Shown here one piece after another: positions 1 through 9,999 of a DNA stretch of 64,000 bases. Both the position numbers and the translations under genes were made by a program. This stretch comes from Aurantiochytrium sp. KH105 (lineage: Eukaryota > Sar > Bigyra > Thraustochytrida > Thraustochytriidae). The notes beneath the pieces were generated by a model that made no database searches, was not told the DNA's origin, and saw nothing but the letters and a program-made list of their open reading frames with translations. Positions within the stretch are counted from its first letter, which is position 1. Every line of letters begins with the position of its first letter. Where the stretch lies: positions 124,001 through 188,000 of the forward strand of contig BGKB01000108.1 of the NCBI GenBank assembly GCA_003116975.1. The letters run 5' to 3'.

Positions 1-1112
1 AAGACAGCAGCAAGGGTTCCGCGGCCAATGTCGCGGTTCGGATTCTTGAGATCGCCGCTGAGGTTGGCTCCCTCCATTATGCCGGTCATGGCCGGAAAGA
101 GAATGGAAAAGACGATACCGACGCCGCAGACGCGGCCTCCGCACTTTTCGTCGATCTGATAATCGGGCCAGGCATTGTCCCAGACATTTTTGAAGTCGAA
201 CCCGGTGTAGCTGCCACCGCCGGCGAGTTCTGGAATGGGTTTGCCAAGGTAGATGGAAAGAATGCCCGTGATGATGGAGCCGTACTGCAGGGCAAAGACG
301 ATACCGTTGATGCGTGTGAAGAAACCAGCTCCAAGCACGGAGATGCCCATGACGACCGTGAGCGCAAGGCTCGCGATGAGGATGGTGTACGTCTTTTTTT
401 CGGCAAGGTCGCCGTCAAGGTCGAGAAAGGCGTCGACGATTTCTGTGGCAAAGCCAATGACGCAAAAGGTGGTATTGACTGCGTAGCCGGCGTAAAAGAG
501 GAGGCCGATTGATCCGCCGAGCTCGGGGCCGAGCGAGCGACTAATGATAAAGTAGCTGCCGCCGCCGCGCATGTTTCCATTGGAGACGATTGCGGCCATG
601 CTCAGGACGGTGAGAAGGGCCAGCGATTCACCGACGGCGAACATGCCAATCACCTGGACCCAACCGGCGTGGCCGATTGCCCAGCCGAATCGTAAAAAGA
701 GGATCACGCCCAAGATCGTCAGCAGGCATGGGATAAAGACTCCATTGAAGGCGCCGAGCTGATTGTGCTGCGTAACGGGATGGTCGCTATCATGATCGAT
801 CCCGGACCCATTGTGCTGCTGTTGCTGCCGCTGTCCGTTTTGTGCGGGCGCATGCGCAGACGCCAGCAGCGGCTGTCTGGGCGTGCCCTCGGCGCTCTGG
901 CTCATGGCGAGGTCGCCCTTGGTCCAGCCGCTGCCGCCGTTGCCACTGCTGCTACTGCTCCTACTGTAGTACTTGCTGGCGCTGGTGGTCCTGCTGCTGC
1001 TGCCGCCGCCGCCGCTGTCGAGGCGGGCGCTTCCGTGTCTGTTGCCGCCGCGGTTCGCTGCGCCACTCGCTTCCGCTGCTGCCCCGTTCTGCTGCGCGGT
1101 CGCGCCGTACAT
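1..1112 (-). CDS. SLC12-family cation-chloride cotransporter, N-terminal part (cut by window edge)
   Basis: Electroneutral cation-chloride cotransporter (NKCC/NCC/KCC family) of a plasma or endomembrane. The frame is open from the ATG at 1112 to the window edge, giving about 370 residues, with an in-frame TGA just upstream at 1145. Residues 1 to about 120 are a Ser/Gly/Gln-rich cytosolic tail. Transmembrane segments follow. TM1 contains GAFNGVFIPCLLTILGVILF, and the family hallmark GNMRGGGSYFIISRSLGPELG lies near 555-575 (20 residues of it: NMRGGGSYFIISRSLGPELG). Further on, FPAMTGIMEGANLSGDLKNP is the conserved motif of TM6 and its loop. The remaining TMs and C-terminal domain lie outside the window, so Na-dependent and K-Cl subtypes cannot be separated. 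The CTG/CCG-rich part near 940-1020 codes for the low-complexity tail. Confidence 0.9.
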   Translation of the reverse strand, partial: MYGATAQQNGAAAEASGAANRGGNRHGSARLDSGGGGSSSRTTSASKYYSRSSSSSGNGGSGWTKGDLAMSQSAEGTPRQPLLASAHAPAQNGQRQQQQHNGSGIDHDSDHPVTQHNQLGAFNGVFIPCLLTILGVILFLRFGWAIGHAGWVQVIGMFAVGESLALLTVLSMAAIVSNGNMRGGGSYFIISRSLGPELGGSIGLLFYAGYAVNTTFCVIGFATEIVDAFLDLDGDLAEKKTYTILIASLALTVVMGISVLGAGFFTRINGIVFALQYGSIITGILSIYLGKPIPELAGGGSYTGFDFKNVWDNAWPDYQIDEKCGGRVCGVGIVFSILFPAMTGIMEGANLSGDLKNPNRDIGRGTLAAV

Positions 1113-1410
1113 GGGTGGAAGAGTGCGCGTCAAAGATATGCCTCAACTCCGAATCTGCCATGATCATGATGATGGATGCATTGGGTTGGGCCGGTCACGA
1201 CTTCACGTCCGTGGCGGTATGACTCGGGAAGGCGCAGCAGCGTGGCGAGGGAAAGATGTCAAGAGATTGCGCGCTACGCAAGCCTTGCAGTTCGCACACA
1301 GAAGCCGCAGCCGCCAGAAGAGCAGGTCGGCAAGGAGAAGGAGAGGAAATAGCTAGTGGAAGGACTGAAAACGAAAATGATGATGTTGATGTTGATAACT
1401 GGTGACTTAT

Positions 1411-1689
1411 TTACATGGGCATCACCTGCAGGTAAGGCGACAGATTGCGTGCGTTGTCTAAAAGTACGACGACCTGGCCGGAGCGCACGTTGATAAAGTT
1501 GGCGTCATCGTAGGATCCCTGGGAATTGGGACTCTGCGAGGGCGTGCCCGCCGAGTGCGAGGATGACGCAAGCGAGGACATGGGCGTGAGTTTGTAACCC
1601 TCTGGGTTCCGCGTCTTTGCCGAGGCCGCGATGCGCGCAATGCGCGCCTGCAGGTCCTCGACCGCATCCGGATCTCCCGTCGAGCTCAT
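1411..1689 (-). CDS. Small conserved hypothetical protein, paralogue A (92 aa)
   Basis: I do not recognise this family. It starts at the ATG at 1689, has no membrane segment and no signal peptide. Its value is that a second copy lies at 5421-5672 on the other strand. Residues about 11-35 (DLQARIARIAASAKTRNPEG and the following YKLT) match the other copy at 16 of 25 positions. The C-terminal block FINVRSGQVVVLLDNARN matches in F, N, SGQ, LLD, A and N. Between them lies a variable Ser/Pro linker. Conservation at both ends with a divergent linker indicates real coding sequence under selection. It sits directly upstream of the SLC12 gene on the same strand, 298 bp away. Function unknown; two short conserved motifs joined by a disordered linker would suit an adaptor or regulatory peptide (inference). 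Confidence 0.7.
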   Translation of the reverse strand: MSSTGDPDAVEDLQARIARIAASAKTRNPEGYKLTPMSSLASSSHSAGTPSQSPNSQGSYDDANFINVRSGQVVVLLDNARNLSPYLQVMPM

Positions 1690-4600
1690 GTCAAGGTGCA
1701 GCGAGGGTCCCTCTTTATTATTCCTTTTGGCGCTTTTTCGACTTGCGAGACCTCCTCAGCCACATATATCGAGCTGGAGGACGGGCTCACGTACGCTGTA
1801 GTCCGCGCGTCGCAGCGGCGGGGCGAGGCGAGGCTACGCAGAGCCCTGCCCTGCCCTCCTCTTGGCTCCTTCTTCTTCAAGGCTGGCCTTGTTCGCAAGG
1901 AGGCTGGCCGGGGCCAGCACGCACGCGTCCGTTTCCTCCGAGGCCGCCTCTCTGCGGTTCGGTCCGGGGCAGCAGGTGCTCTCCGGGTGCGTGCGTGCGT
2001 GCGTGCCTATGGACGGCGCGCGCGTGCGGGCTCTGCGCTCTCGCGAGCTCCTGTCTCTGCGCGCGCGGGGCGTGCGTGCTCCTTCGCCACGTCGGTCGGG
2101 TCACGGCGTCCAATCCGGATCTCTCAACGTCTCCGGCCTTTTCTCGCGGGGCCGCCGGCCGGCCTTGCGCGCGCGCGCGCGCGAGGCGGGGGCGGGGCGC
2201 GGGAGGCGGAGGGGGCGAGGGGGCCGGGCTGCGTCGCTCGCTCGCTCGCTCGCTCGTGCGTGCGTGCGTGCGTGCGGGCGGGCGGGCGGTACGCTCGACT
2301 CCAAGGTGCGTTCCTTTCCTTGCCGTGTCTGTCTGTCTGTCTTTGCTTGTTTGCTTCGGCACCCAAGTCGTCCTTTTCTTTTCCCCCTTTCGCGGGGGGC
2401 GGCCGCAAGTGCAGAATAGCCGCCCGGGAACCCTTGCGAGCGCCGCGCCGCAAGTGGGACTTTTCTCGCGCAAGTGGACATTTCCTCGCCCTGCGGCCAT
2501 AGTTTCGCAAGAACTGGCTGTCCAGTAAATGGTGGTATAACTCATTGTAGAAGTGGAAGTGGAAGTGGAAGTGGAAGTGCGTAAGCGAAAAATGGGAAAT
2601 CCGGACCGTGCGCACGCCAGCGAGCGCCAAAAGGTACTACTATACACGACGAGCTTGATCCTGCCGGAGCCGCAGACTCGTCGGAGCCGTAGACTCGCCG
2701 AGCGGCGCCCGAGAAGAAAGCTCGTCTCGCCTGGCTAATGGCTATGACTGCTGCGGCTGCTGCGGCTGCTGCTCGTGTCGCAGCTGCAGCAGCAGCTGCA
2801 GCAGGGTTGATTGACTTGCTTACGGTGCGCAATGCAAAGCACGCGTTGCTCGCGCGTCTCGAAACGTCGGATCCGGATCGCTCGAATCGCAGGCTGCTGC
2901 TGCCTGCCTAGCTTCTGCTGCAGTGTGCAAGGGAAAGGACGAGTGGAAGCGGCTGCGGACATCAGCCGTGCAGCCTCTGCCTCTGCCTCTGCCACTGCCT
3001 CCGTGGCCCTGCCTCTGCTCGCACGCACGGTTGCAAACGTCGCATCTGCGTTCGCTCGGTCGATCAACCAGGCTCTCCACGCAAGACAAGGAAGACACGG
3101 GTCAATTGTGCTATGCAAAGTTGACATATCCAAAGTCGGCTCAGCTGCCTGGCCAAAAGATTGCAACCAAAACATCCTCCTTCAGCAGCAGCTTTCGAGC
3201 GTGAACAAATCGCAACGCAGAAACGCTGCTGCTATGGCTGCTGCTGCTGCTGCCGTGGCCGCTGCCGCTGCTGCCGCTGCTTGTCACCACGGCCAGCCGC
3301 AAAGCTTTCCGCGAGGCGAGCGATACACGCTGCCTTGATGGTGAGTAGTAGTACGTAGTACTATACGTGTACTTGACTTGGACAGTCGGGACAGCCTGCG
3401 GGTGTCCCTCGAAATTTCTTGAAGGTTTCCGCGGGGCGCTTACGTAGTAGTAGCCGTAGTAGCGGGCGTTCCTTTGCGTTCACGTTGGCCCCGGCGGCAG
3501 CTGCGGCAGCGGCGGCTGCGGCTTGCGTTTGCATGGCAGCATGAGCTGCATTCTTACGCGCGTACGCGTCCGTACTGCGAGGCCTGTCGGAGACGGCTGC
3601 GGGCAGAACAGCCGAAATGGTACAAACGCAATGACGGCCTTCAAGTTGCGGCCTTAGATGGTGCAAGGCGATGCGGGACTCGACGCTGCATTGGCTGCGA
3701 CGGGGCCAGAGAAAACGTACCTTGGCAAAGGGTACTTTCAGTCAAACCCGCGCGCATTGGCGAAAACCATCAGCCAGCTGGGCAGCTCGGCAGTAGCATG
3801 AGGAGGCAGTGGTAGAGCGAAACAGCGAGGGCGTGAGCGGAAAAGAATCTTAGCGAGTCTCCGAACAATACACCTAATACTCAAAACAACTTGGCAAGAA
3901 CGATCTCGAAGGACATTGGTTTTTACTGTCTGGGTGTCGGCCTTGCGCGCGCCATTCCGCCAGCAGAGGTCTCTCTCGGTGTCGTGCTGTTGCTTTGCCA
4001 TGGTAGGAACTGGTAACGGTGGCTTCTTCTGGTCCCGGCGTGATCAATGAAAGGACGACACGGCCGACGGCTTGCTTGCCAACAACCCGTGGTCTTCAAG
4101 TTCAAGCTCATGTTGGCCGCACCGTGGACGCCTTGGGCCTCTTGATAGACCCGAAATTCTCGCCCCCAGCTAGTGCAGGCAGCCGCCGAACCCGTCCCCT
4201 CCGCAGCTCGGCGCGGCAAGCTGCAGCACGCGCGAGCAAGCTGACTGCAAAGCTACGAAGAAGCCGCGCGCGACCACACAGCGGCGGCCGCTGCGGGCGC
4301 CGCGTGGGGAGGCGGGCCTGGTCGGGCCGTCGCGAAGCAGCGCGGTGCTGAGGCTGCCGCGCTGACCCCCACTGTGATGTGATGTGAGGACGGCTCCAAG
4401 TCGGGGACGCGGAGCCAGCGCGCGGGGGCGGTCAGTCAGTCGGGTCGGCCAGTGGCAGGCTAGGCTAGGCAAGGCATCGATCGCCATCGTCGCGCGGCCT
4501 CCGAGCGAGACCGCCTCGTCTCTCCCTCGGCTGCGGCCGTCATCGTCGCACAGAGCAGAGCAGAGCAGAGCAGAGCCGAGCTGAGCCGAGCTGAGCCGAG

Positions 4601-5420
4601 CTGAGCTAAGCAACTGGCCATGGCTGCTGCTTCTAAATAACAAAGGTCCATTATTTATGTTATTTTTTATGGGACGCGCGGCGGCCCCCCTTTCCTGCTT
4701 CCGCACCGGACCTCCGAGCCGTGCCTGCGTTTCTTTCCTTCTCTCCTTTCCCCGCTCGTGTCGCCGGCCTCGGACCGGCCCGAGCCGCCGCGGAAACGGT
4801 CGACCGGTGCGGGCTCTGCATGCATGCTTGCTTCAACCTGGCGCCCGGCGCGTGCGCGCTCGCTCGCGTGCTCGTGTCGCTCGCGTGCCGGCCGGTGGGG
4901 CGGGGCGACGCGGCCGAAGGGGGGGCTCGAGAGACGACGCAGGCGCGTGCGTGTCAGCCTCGGCGTTATTTTCGGGTAGGCGGGGCCTAGGGGCGGCCTA
5001 CGACGTCGGCGCCGCGCGCGCCGGCTCATACGAGCTTAGCAGGGCGGCACGTGCGCAGGGCGGCGGGGGCAGAGACGTAGTTAGAGCGAGTAGCCGGAAC
5101 GCCGCCAAAGAGAAGTATGACTTGTGTTGAACTTGCGCCGGCAGCTTGCCCACTATGTACGCTGTTTGGCAAAGTCAGCGCAGCGCCTGGCTGCTGGTAG
5201 TAAGTAGTGTGGCAGCGGCCCCGAGGAAACAGGCAAGTTCCCCGCGCGGCGCGAGCAAAACAAGAACGCGAAGGCGAGACGCAGAGCAGAGCAGAGCAGA
5301 CGCGACGCGCGACCCAGGCCCAAGCGCCCGCACGCAGACAGAGACAGGCACGACGCAGCGAGGGCAGGAGCAGAGGTAGCAGCGGCCAGCAGCAGCGGGG
5401 GAGGAAAAGCCAGAGGCCAG
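1690..5420. other. GC-rich intergenic region between the two small paralogues
   Basis: No gene supported. The many open frames here overlap on all frames, are Arg/Ala/Ser-rich and show no family motif. It holds compound tetranucleotide repeats (CTCG/TGCG/GGCG) at about 2232-2290, a GGAAGT hexanucleotide repeat at 2551-2580, GCT-rich runs near 2750-2810 and 3220-3290, and a GAGCA/GAGCTGAGCC repeat at 4556-4612. Three GCAAGTG (CACTTGC on the minus strand) motifs lie at 2405, 2450 and 2470, and ACTTGCGCCG lies at 5131, about 290 bp before the ATG of the plus-strand paralogue. These are candidate promoter elements. Confidence 0.6.
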
Positions 5421-5672
5421 ATGCCGCCGCTCGTCGGCGATGACAGCGTCGTCGCCGCCGCGACGGACGACCTGCAGTCACGTATCGCGCAGATCGCGCT
5501 GCAGGCGCGCAAGCGCAACCCGATGGGGTACAAGATGACGGCGAGCCCGTCGAGCAGCCCCCCCTCGACGCCCCCGCGCGCGAGGACCTTTGTAAATACC
5601 TACAGCGGCCAGGAAATCGCCCTGCTGGACACCGCGCAGAACGTCCCAGGCTTTCTCGAAGAGTTCTGGTGA
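5421..5672 (+). CDS. Small conserved hypothetical protein, paralogue B (83 aa)
   Basis: Paralogue of the 92-residue protein at 1411-1689, in opposite orientation. ATG at 5421. The first conserved block reads DDLQSRIAQIALQARKRNPM followed by GYKMT. A Ser/Pro linker comes next, shorter than in paralogue A. The second block is FVNTYSGQEIALLDTAQN, and the protein ends in aromatic residues (EEFW). No membrane span or targeting signal is evident. The two genes are head-to-head, consistent with an inverted duplication followed by divergence of the spacer. Function is not known. The shared pattern is DLQ-x-RIA-x-IA ... RNP-x-GYK-x-T ... F-x-N-x2-SGQ-x3-LLD-x-A-x-N. Confidence 0.72.
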   Translation: MPPLVGDDSVVAAATDDLQSRIAQIALQARKRNPMGYKMTASPSSSPPSTPPRARTFVNTYSGQEIALLDTAQNVPGFLEEFW

Positions 5673-6167
5673 ATACCTTTTACGTTACATCACCCGTGCC
5701 TTGACGAGTCTCGACGCACACCGGCCCGCGCCGAACTACCGATCAATGAACACCAGATAGATAGACATTGTGTACATACTACGCGAAGCTCGCGCCAAGC
5801 TGTACAGTCCAGGTCGAGAGCAGACAAACCGTGAACTTGACCCGTTCAATCGTGTGCGAAGCTTCTATAATTCATGATAAATCTTGCAACTCTTTTACCC
5901 CCCCTCTTCACCCAAGATTCGTCGGCGGTGCGCCTTTTTCTTCGTTCGGGTCAAACCCAACCGCAAGCAAGTCCAAGGGGCAACAAACAAATGGCGAAGG
6001 CATGTGCATTCTTTCGCCTCCCAATTTCGATTGCAAAGTACCCAAGGTCTTTAGCTTCTTTCCTACAGCATCTTGATCACCGAGTAGAATGCATTATTCA
6101 TTCACTGGCCGCTGCGACCTGGCTGACTTGATGTGGCCAGCCAGTGGGTTGTCTGCAAACCTCGAGA
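5673..6167. other. Intergenic, nothing recognised
   Basis: Convergent spacer between the plus-strand small paralogue and the minus-strand IFI6/27-like gene, less GC-rich than its surroundings. It should hold both 3' untranslated regions. No repeat or RNA structure was recognised. Confidence 0.4.
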
Positions 6168-6563
6168 TCACGCCTCTGGTTGACGAGAAGGACTGGAAGC
6201 GAGCTCAGAGGCGCATCCCAAAGAAAGGGGACCCAAACAAAGGACAGAGCCAAGCTGAAGAATCGAGCCCTTTGCGCCCGCACTTTGCAGAGCGCTAAAA
6301 ACCGGGCCAGGGCCCAGCATGCTCTGCCACGTTGCTGCAATCGTGGAAGATACGATACCGCCATCGGAAAATCCAACCGTGGAAAGTCCGCTCAAAGCAA
6401 GCGGCGGTAGAGCATAGTAAGCCCCGACGCCAAGAACAAAGGCTGTCGTCCAAGGGTAGTCCGTCGCTTTCTGTCGGACGACGCCCGCTGCCTCGCTCAT
6501 GGCAGTCATGTTACGATGAGCAATCTCAGCAGCTTGTCCCTCTTTAAGCATAAACATCATCAT
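6168..6563 (-). CDS. IFI6/IFI27 (ISG12)-like small membrane protein
   Basis: 131 residues from the ATG at 6563. Several Met codons follow within the first 22 residues, so the exact start is uncertain. Residues about 40-105 match the ifi-6-16/ISG12 family pattern: a hydrophobic stretch (FVLGVGAYYALPPLALSGLS), then GFSDGGIVSSTIAATWQS, then GPGPVFSALQSAGAKG. The GF-x-GGI-x-S-x-AA-x2-QS ... G-x-V-x-ALQSAGA-x-G order is the family signature. In animals the family localises to mitochondrial or ER membranes and influences apoptosis; a role in a protist is unknown. The tail after about residue 100 is not conserved and might change if there is a 3' intron. No signal peptide is evident. Confidence 0.6.
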   Translation of the reverse strand: MMMFMLKEGQAAEIAHRNMTAMSEAAGVVRQKATDYPWTTAFVLGVGAYYALPPLALSGLSTVGFSDGGIVSSTIAATWQSMLGPGPVFSALQSAGAKGSILQLGSVLCLGPLSLGCASELASSPSRQPEA

Positions 6564-7312
6564 ACGTGGGCGAAGCGACGTCGGATGCTTGCTTGCCTGC
6601 TTGTAGTGCTTTTGGCTTCGAACAAGAGTGGCTTGGGCGCTTCAGAGTGAAACTTCGTGTTTTTCTTTTGGAAAATCTGAAGGCCACCGCGCGGAGAACC
6701 CTGTCAAGCTTGGCTTGTCTCTTTCGCGCTTTGCGTACGATTGAGCTTTGCCGCCGCCGTCTCCGTCTCAGCTAGCTCTCGCCATTTTCCCCGGATTCCC
6801 GTGCGATTCCCCAGCAACAAAAGATTCCCGTGGAAATTTTGTTCCAAATGTTCCATCCACTTGCGACAAGTTGTCCAAGACAAGTTGTCTACGACAAGAA
6901 TGAATAAGCACGGCGGTCAGTCTCAGTCTCAGTCTCCTTGATTACGTCCTAGGCCTAGTACGCGGAGATCAACCAAAAGCGTTGTCAGCCACCACAGTCT
7001 AGCACTGTCTTTTTGTCAACCTCTGACCATACGCAAAATTTGATTGGCAGGGTCTGTCTGCTCGGCAATTTATTGTGAGAACCCGCCCATCCCCCAAGCC
7101 CCCCAACCCCCCCCCCCCCCCCCTCTTCCCCTTGTGCAAAGGTCATATCTTTCACATCGTGTGTGGCAGCCATCGCCTGCAGAGAAGGAAAAATCTACAG
7201 AATCAACTTTCTGGTTAATTCAGAAGCAACCGCGCAGATCCAAGGGCTTTTGTAATGCAATACAAGCAGACGTTGTGCGCCCTTTCAAGAGGAAGCACAG
7301 AACAAAAGTGAA
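6564..7312. other. Intergenic with a 17-C homopolymer
   Basis: No gene is supported. A 17-bp C run lies at 7107-7123. CACTTGCGACAAG at about 6858 is followed by two further ACAAGTTGTC-like elements, so this may be the promoter of the IFI6/27-like gene on the left. The right part should be the 3' UTR of the COQ10-EF-hand gene. Confidence 0.4.
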
Positions 7313-8524
7313 TCAAAAGAGCTTTTGTGAGAGCACCGACTGCAAGCTGACGCTATCCTTTTCGGGCGGGAGCGCAGCAAAGCAACGGTCAACGGCCTCA
7401 CGCGCGAGCGAATCGAGGTCCTGGTCAATCTCAAAATAGCCTTGTTCGCGCGGCTGTGGCTTGCTCGAAATGCCCACCTGCATCAGCGCATTACGCACCT
7501 CGATGCTCGCGTACACCATGTTGTACAGCTGCCGACGGTCGACGCGACCGTCCGCATTGTGGTCAAAACACCGTAACCAGAAACGTGCGCGTTCCTCGTT
7601 GTTACCCTTGATCACCGTGGAAAGACCCGCGACGAACTCGCGGAAATTCAGAGCACCATCATTGTTCACGTCAAGGGCGTTAAAGATGAGTTTTGCGGAG
7701 CGGTCGAGGTCCTCGGCCTTGTAACCCTGCGACTCAAACAGCTGGTGGAAAAACCGGGTGAATGTGCGCTCGTCAAGCTCCCCCGTCCTCGAGCTACTCG
7801 TGGCAGAGTCGTATCGCGTCTTGATGCGCTCCAGCTCATTCAGATCAAAATGCGAAAGCGTGGTCAACTCCCCAAGCAAGCGGCCCTGCGCGGCAATTCC
7901 CGTACTGCGAAAAAGTCCTCGGCGAGGGGGCGCAATGCGTCGAAAATACGCGTGCGCCTCCGCCTTGCCATCGCGCACTGCCTCGCACCGCGCCAAAAAG
8001 GCATCGACCATCGCTTCCGTCACCTTCTTAAAGAACATGTCGGCCACGCTGTTGTACAGGCTGTGCTTGAATTGGAATTCGATCTCAAACTCGAGCGACG
8101 AGGTCTGCGGGTCCATGGGCCGATCCTGGATGAGCCACTTATTTGTGAGCACCTTGAACACGCTCGAGCCCTCGGCCTGTGCCGAGACGCGGCCTTGCTC
8201 CGGATCCAAGGTCACACGGCTCTTGTATCTTTCGCTCAGCGCCATAAAGCCCACCTTGAGCTCCGCAACACTCTCGTGCTCAGAGAGCTTCTCCAGAACC
8301 TTGGACTCCACGGTGTATGGCACAAACTCCTTGTATCGTGGCACGTCCGCGACCACGTTGTAAATGACGTCCTTTGGAAACGGCACCACACGGTGCTCGC
8401 TGTGTCGCTTCACCTCAGGCTCGCTCGAGCCCCCAAATGGTGACCACCATGAGAGCGCCGCCGACCCAGCGGGCCGCGCGCGACGCAGGCACGCCACGCG
8501 CCGCGCCGGCTGCCTTGCAAACAT
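7313..8524 (-). CDS. COQ10: COQ10 (START-like) domain fused to a C-terminal EF-hand module
   Basis: 403 residues from the ATG at 8524. Residues 1-30 are Arg/Ala-rich with no acidic residues, a likely mitochondrial presequence. Residues about 40-190 are a COQ10/polyketide-cyclase START-like domain: VVPFPKDVIYNVVADVPRYKEFVPY at its start (quote within: DVIYNVVADVPRYKEFVPY), ALSERYKSRVTLD, and the VFKVLTNKW and FEIEFQFKHSLYNSVADMFF segments. COQ10 binds coenzyme Q and is needed for respiration and CoQ synthesis. Residues about 225-345 form an NCS/calcineurin-B-like EF-hand module with two readable loops: D285-V-N-N-D-G ... E296, and D321-H-N-A-D-G ... Q332, the last having Gln in place of the usual Glu. 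Ordinary COQ10 proteins are about 200-250 residues and end after the lipid-binding domain. The fusion lies in one uninterrupted frame. It suggests Ca-regulated CoQ handling (inference). Confidence 0.85.
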   Translation of the reverse strand: MFARQPARRVACLRRARPAGSAALSWWSPFGGSSEPEVKRHSEHRVVPFPKDVIYNVVADVPRYKEFVPYTVESKVLEKLSEHESVAELKVGFMALSERYKSRVTLDPEQGRVSAQAEGSSVFKVLTNKWLIQDRPMDPQTSSLEFEIEFQFKHSLYNSVADMFFKKVTEAMVDAFLARCEAVRDGKAEAHAYFRRIAPPRRGLFRSTGIAAQGRLLGELTTLSHFDLNELERIKTRYDSATSSSRTGELDERTFTRFFHQLFESQGYKAEDLDRSAKLIFNALDVNNDGALNFREFVAGLSTVIKGNNEERARFWLRCFDHNADGRVDRRQLYNMVYASIEVRNALMQVGISSKPQPREQGYFEIDQDLDSLAREAVDRCFAALPPEKDSVSLQSVLSQKLF

Positions 8525-8808
8525 CGCGCCTCCTCGCCGCCGCCGCCACCGGCCTCGCGTCTGCGCGCAAGCTCCCTACCTGGTCTGACTGCCAGACTTT
8601 CTTGCCCTTGCTCGCTCACACGACGCGACGCTCCGCCTCACCACAACGCCCAGGATGCGGTTGCGATTCGTGCGAAAAGCGCACAAAGAATGAGAACGCC
8701 AGGGAATGGACATTTATTCATTCGACGCTGTGCCAAAGCAGGGGCAAGAGCAGAGAGTCACTAACCTTCATGATGAGCTTAGGATGTGAATGGGGGTCTC
8801 AGTTAGAG

Positions 8809-9999
8809 TCAAGACCGAGGAGGCGCGAGAGCATCGAGGACTTGAGGAACCTCGGAAAGTTTGTCGATACGAAAGACGCGGCCCACGCCTTCTTTCTCAG
8901 CGTCCGGCACCTTGAGCATCTTCATGAATTGATCAATGATCTTTTGCGCCTCTCGCTGGCTTTTGGTGGAAATGGTCGGGTGGTCCACTCGGTTCAAGAG
9001 ACGCTTCGCCAACACAGGTCCATCCTCTGCGGGCGGCGGTGCGAAATATACAATGGCGATTTGCTCGGGATCTGCTCTGGAGCGAGTAATCCAATTACGA
9101 CGCTCTTCAAGCCGCACGTTACACCGGTCCACAAGGATGCTGGTGGCGGGATCTGTCGCAGCCGTCTTTTCAACCAGAGTCTCGCATTCTTTGCGTGAGC
9201 CGAGCTGATCTTGCGAGACATACATGCATCGAAAGCGCGAAGCAAAAGACGTTGCAAAGGTCGATTTACCACTGCCTGGTAGACCCACCATTACAATGAG
9301 CCGATACGGGGAAAAAGCTTGCGAACCGGCAGGGTTCTTGCATGATTCGCTTGCTTTCGAGTCCTCTTCCATCCGCACTGCCTTTTCTTTCCTAGAAGGC
9401 TTCAATTCTGAATGTGAGTCTGTTCTCACATCGGACTCAAGAGGATTTCTTCCAAGTGCATGGGAAGGTGGTGCAGCGACTTGCTTTCGTGAAGCTTTCG
9501 ACGTTGTTTTTCCACTCCCGGTAGCTTCTGCTCCTCTTTTCATATTTGCAAATGAAGCCGTTCGATCGGTGGAGATCGTGCTATTGCCAGCGTCTCTCAT
9601 CGAAGCATTTGCCTGTGTCTGTGATGATGGAATACTTGGCTGATCGTGCTTCGAAGACGCCAAAGCTTGAGCTCGGCTGGCTCGTCCTCTTTTTCTCCCT
9701 GCTCTACGCTTTGTCTTCGACGCCTGCGCATCGAACTCGCTCTTCGTGGATGATCGTGACAGTGGAGCTTGGGACAGAGAATTATTCCCTGCTTCCGTCT
9801 TTTTGCCAGATGAAACCAAACCTCGGCACGCCGCTGGCGCCGGCCTCGTCTCCAGCCTTGCCAAGACAGCCACCCATGTTGACGACTTGACACCCACCGT
9901 CTGCCGAGCTTGGGCGCCCAGAGCCGGTGTCACAACGAGCCTTTGCCCAGCGTTTGGCGCCGCTCGGAGGGAGCGCGAGCAGCAGAGCCCCAAGAGCAT
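8809..9999 (-). CDS. P-loop polynucleotide-kinase-like protein with basic linker and possible transit peptide
   Basis: 396 residues from the ATG at 9999. Residues 1-35 (MLLGLCCSRSLRAAPNAGQR and on) are hydrophobic then basic, and look like an organellar targeting leader. Residues about 60-230 are a Ser/Lys/Arg-rich, probably disordered linker. Residues about 230-396 are an AAA_33/T4-Pnkp-type kinase domain: Walker A GLPGSGKSTF at about 240-249, SQDQLGS, the Walker-B-like segment ILVDRCNV, IAIVYFAPP, and the lid-type Arg segment AKRLLNRVDHPT. It is clearly paralogous to the C-terminal kinase of the multidomain RNA-repair protein at 11694-15065 (shared GLPGSGKSTFA, SQDxLGSR, LDRCNV/VDRCNV, xAIVYFAPP, HPTI, IIDxF). 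It may phosphorylate 5'-OH ends of RNA or DNA. The start is chosen over upstream non-ATG codons because it gives a credible leader. Confidence 0.75.
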   Translation of the reverse strand: MLLGLCCSRSLRAAPNAGQRLVVTPALGAQARQTVGVKSSTWVAVLARLETRPAPAACRGLVSSGKKTEAGNNSLSQAPLSRSSTKSEFDAQASKTKRRAGRKRGRASRAQALASSKHDQPSIPSSQTQANASMRDAGNSTISTDRTASFANMKRGAEATGSGKTTSKASRKQVAAPPSHALGRNPLESDVRTDSHSELKPSRKEKAVRMEEDSKASESCKNPAGSQAFSPYRLIVMVGLPGSGKSTFATSFASRFRCMYVSQDQLGSRKECETLVEKTAATDPATSILVDRCNVRLEERRNWITRSRADPEQIAIVYFAPPPAEDGPVLAKRLLNRVDHPTISTKSQREAQKIIDQFMKMLKVPDAEKEGVGRVFRIDKLSEVPQVLDALAPPRS

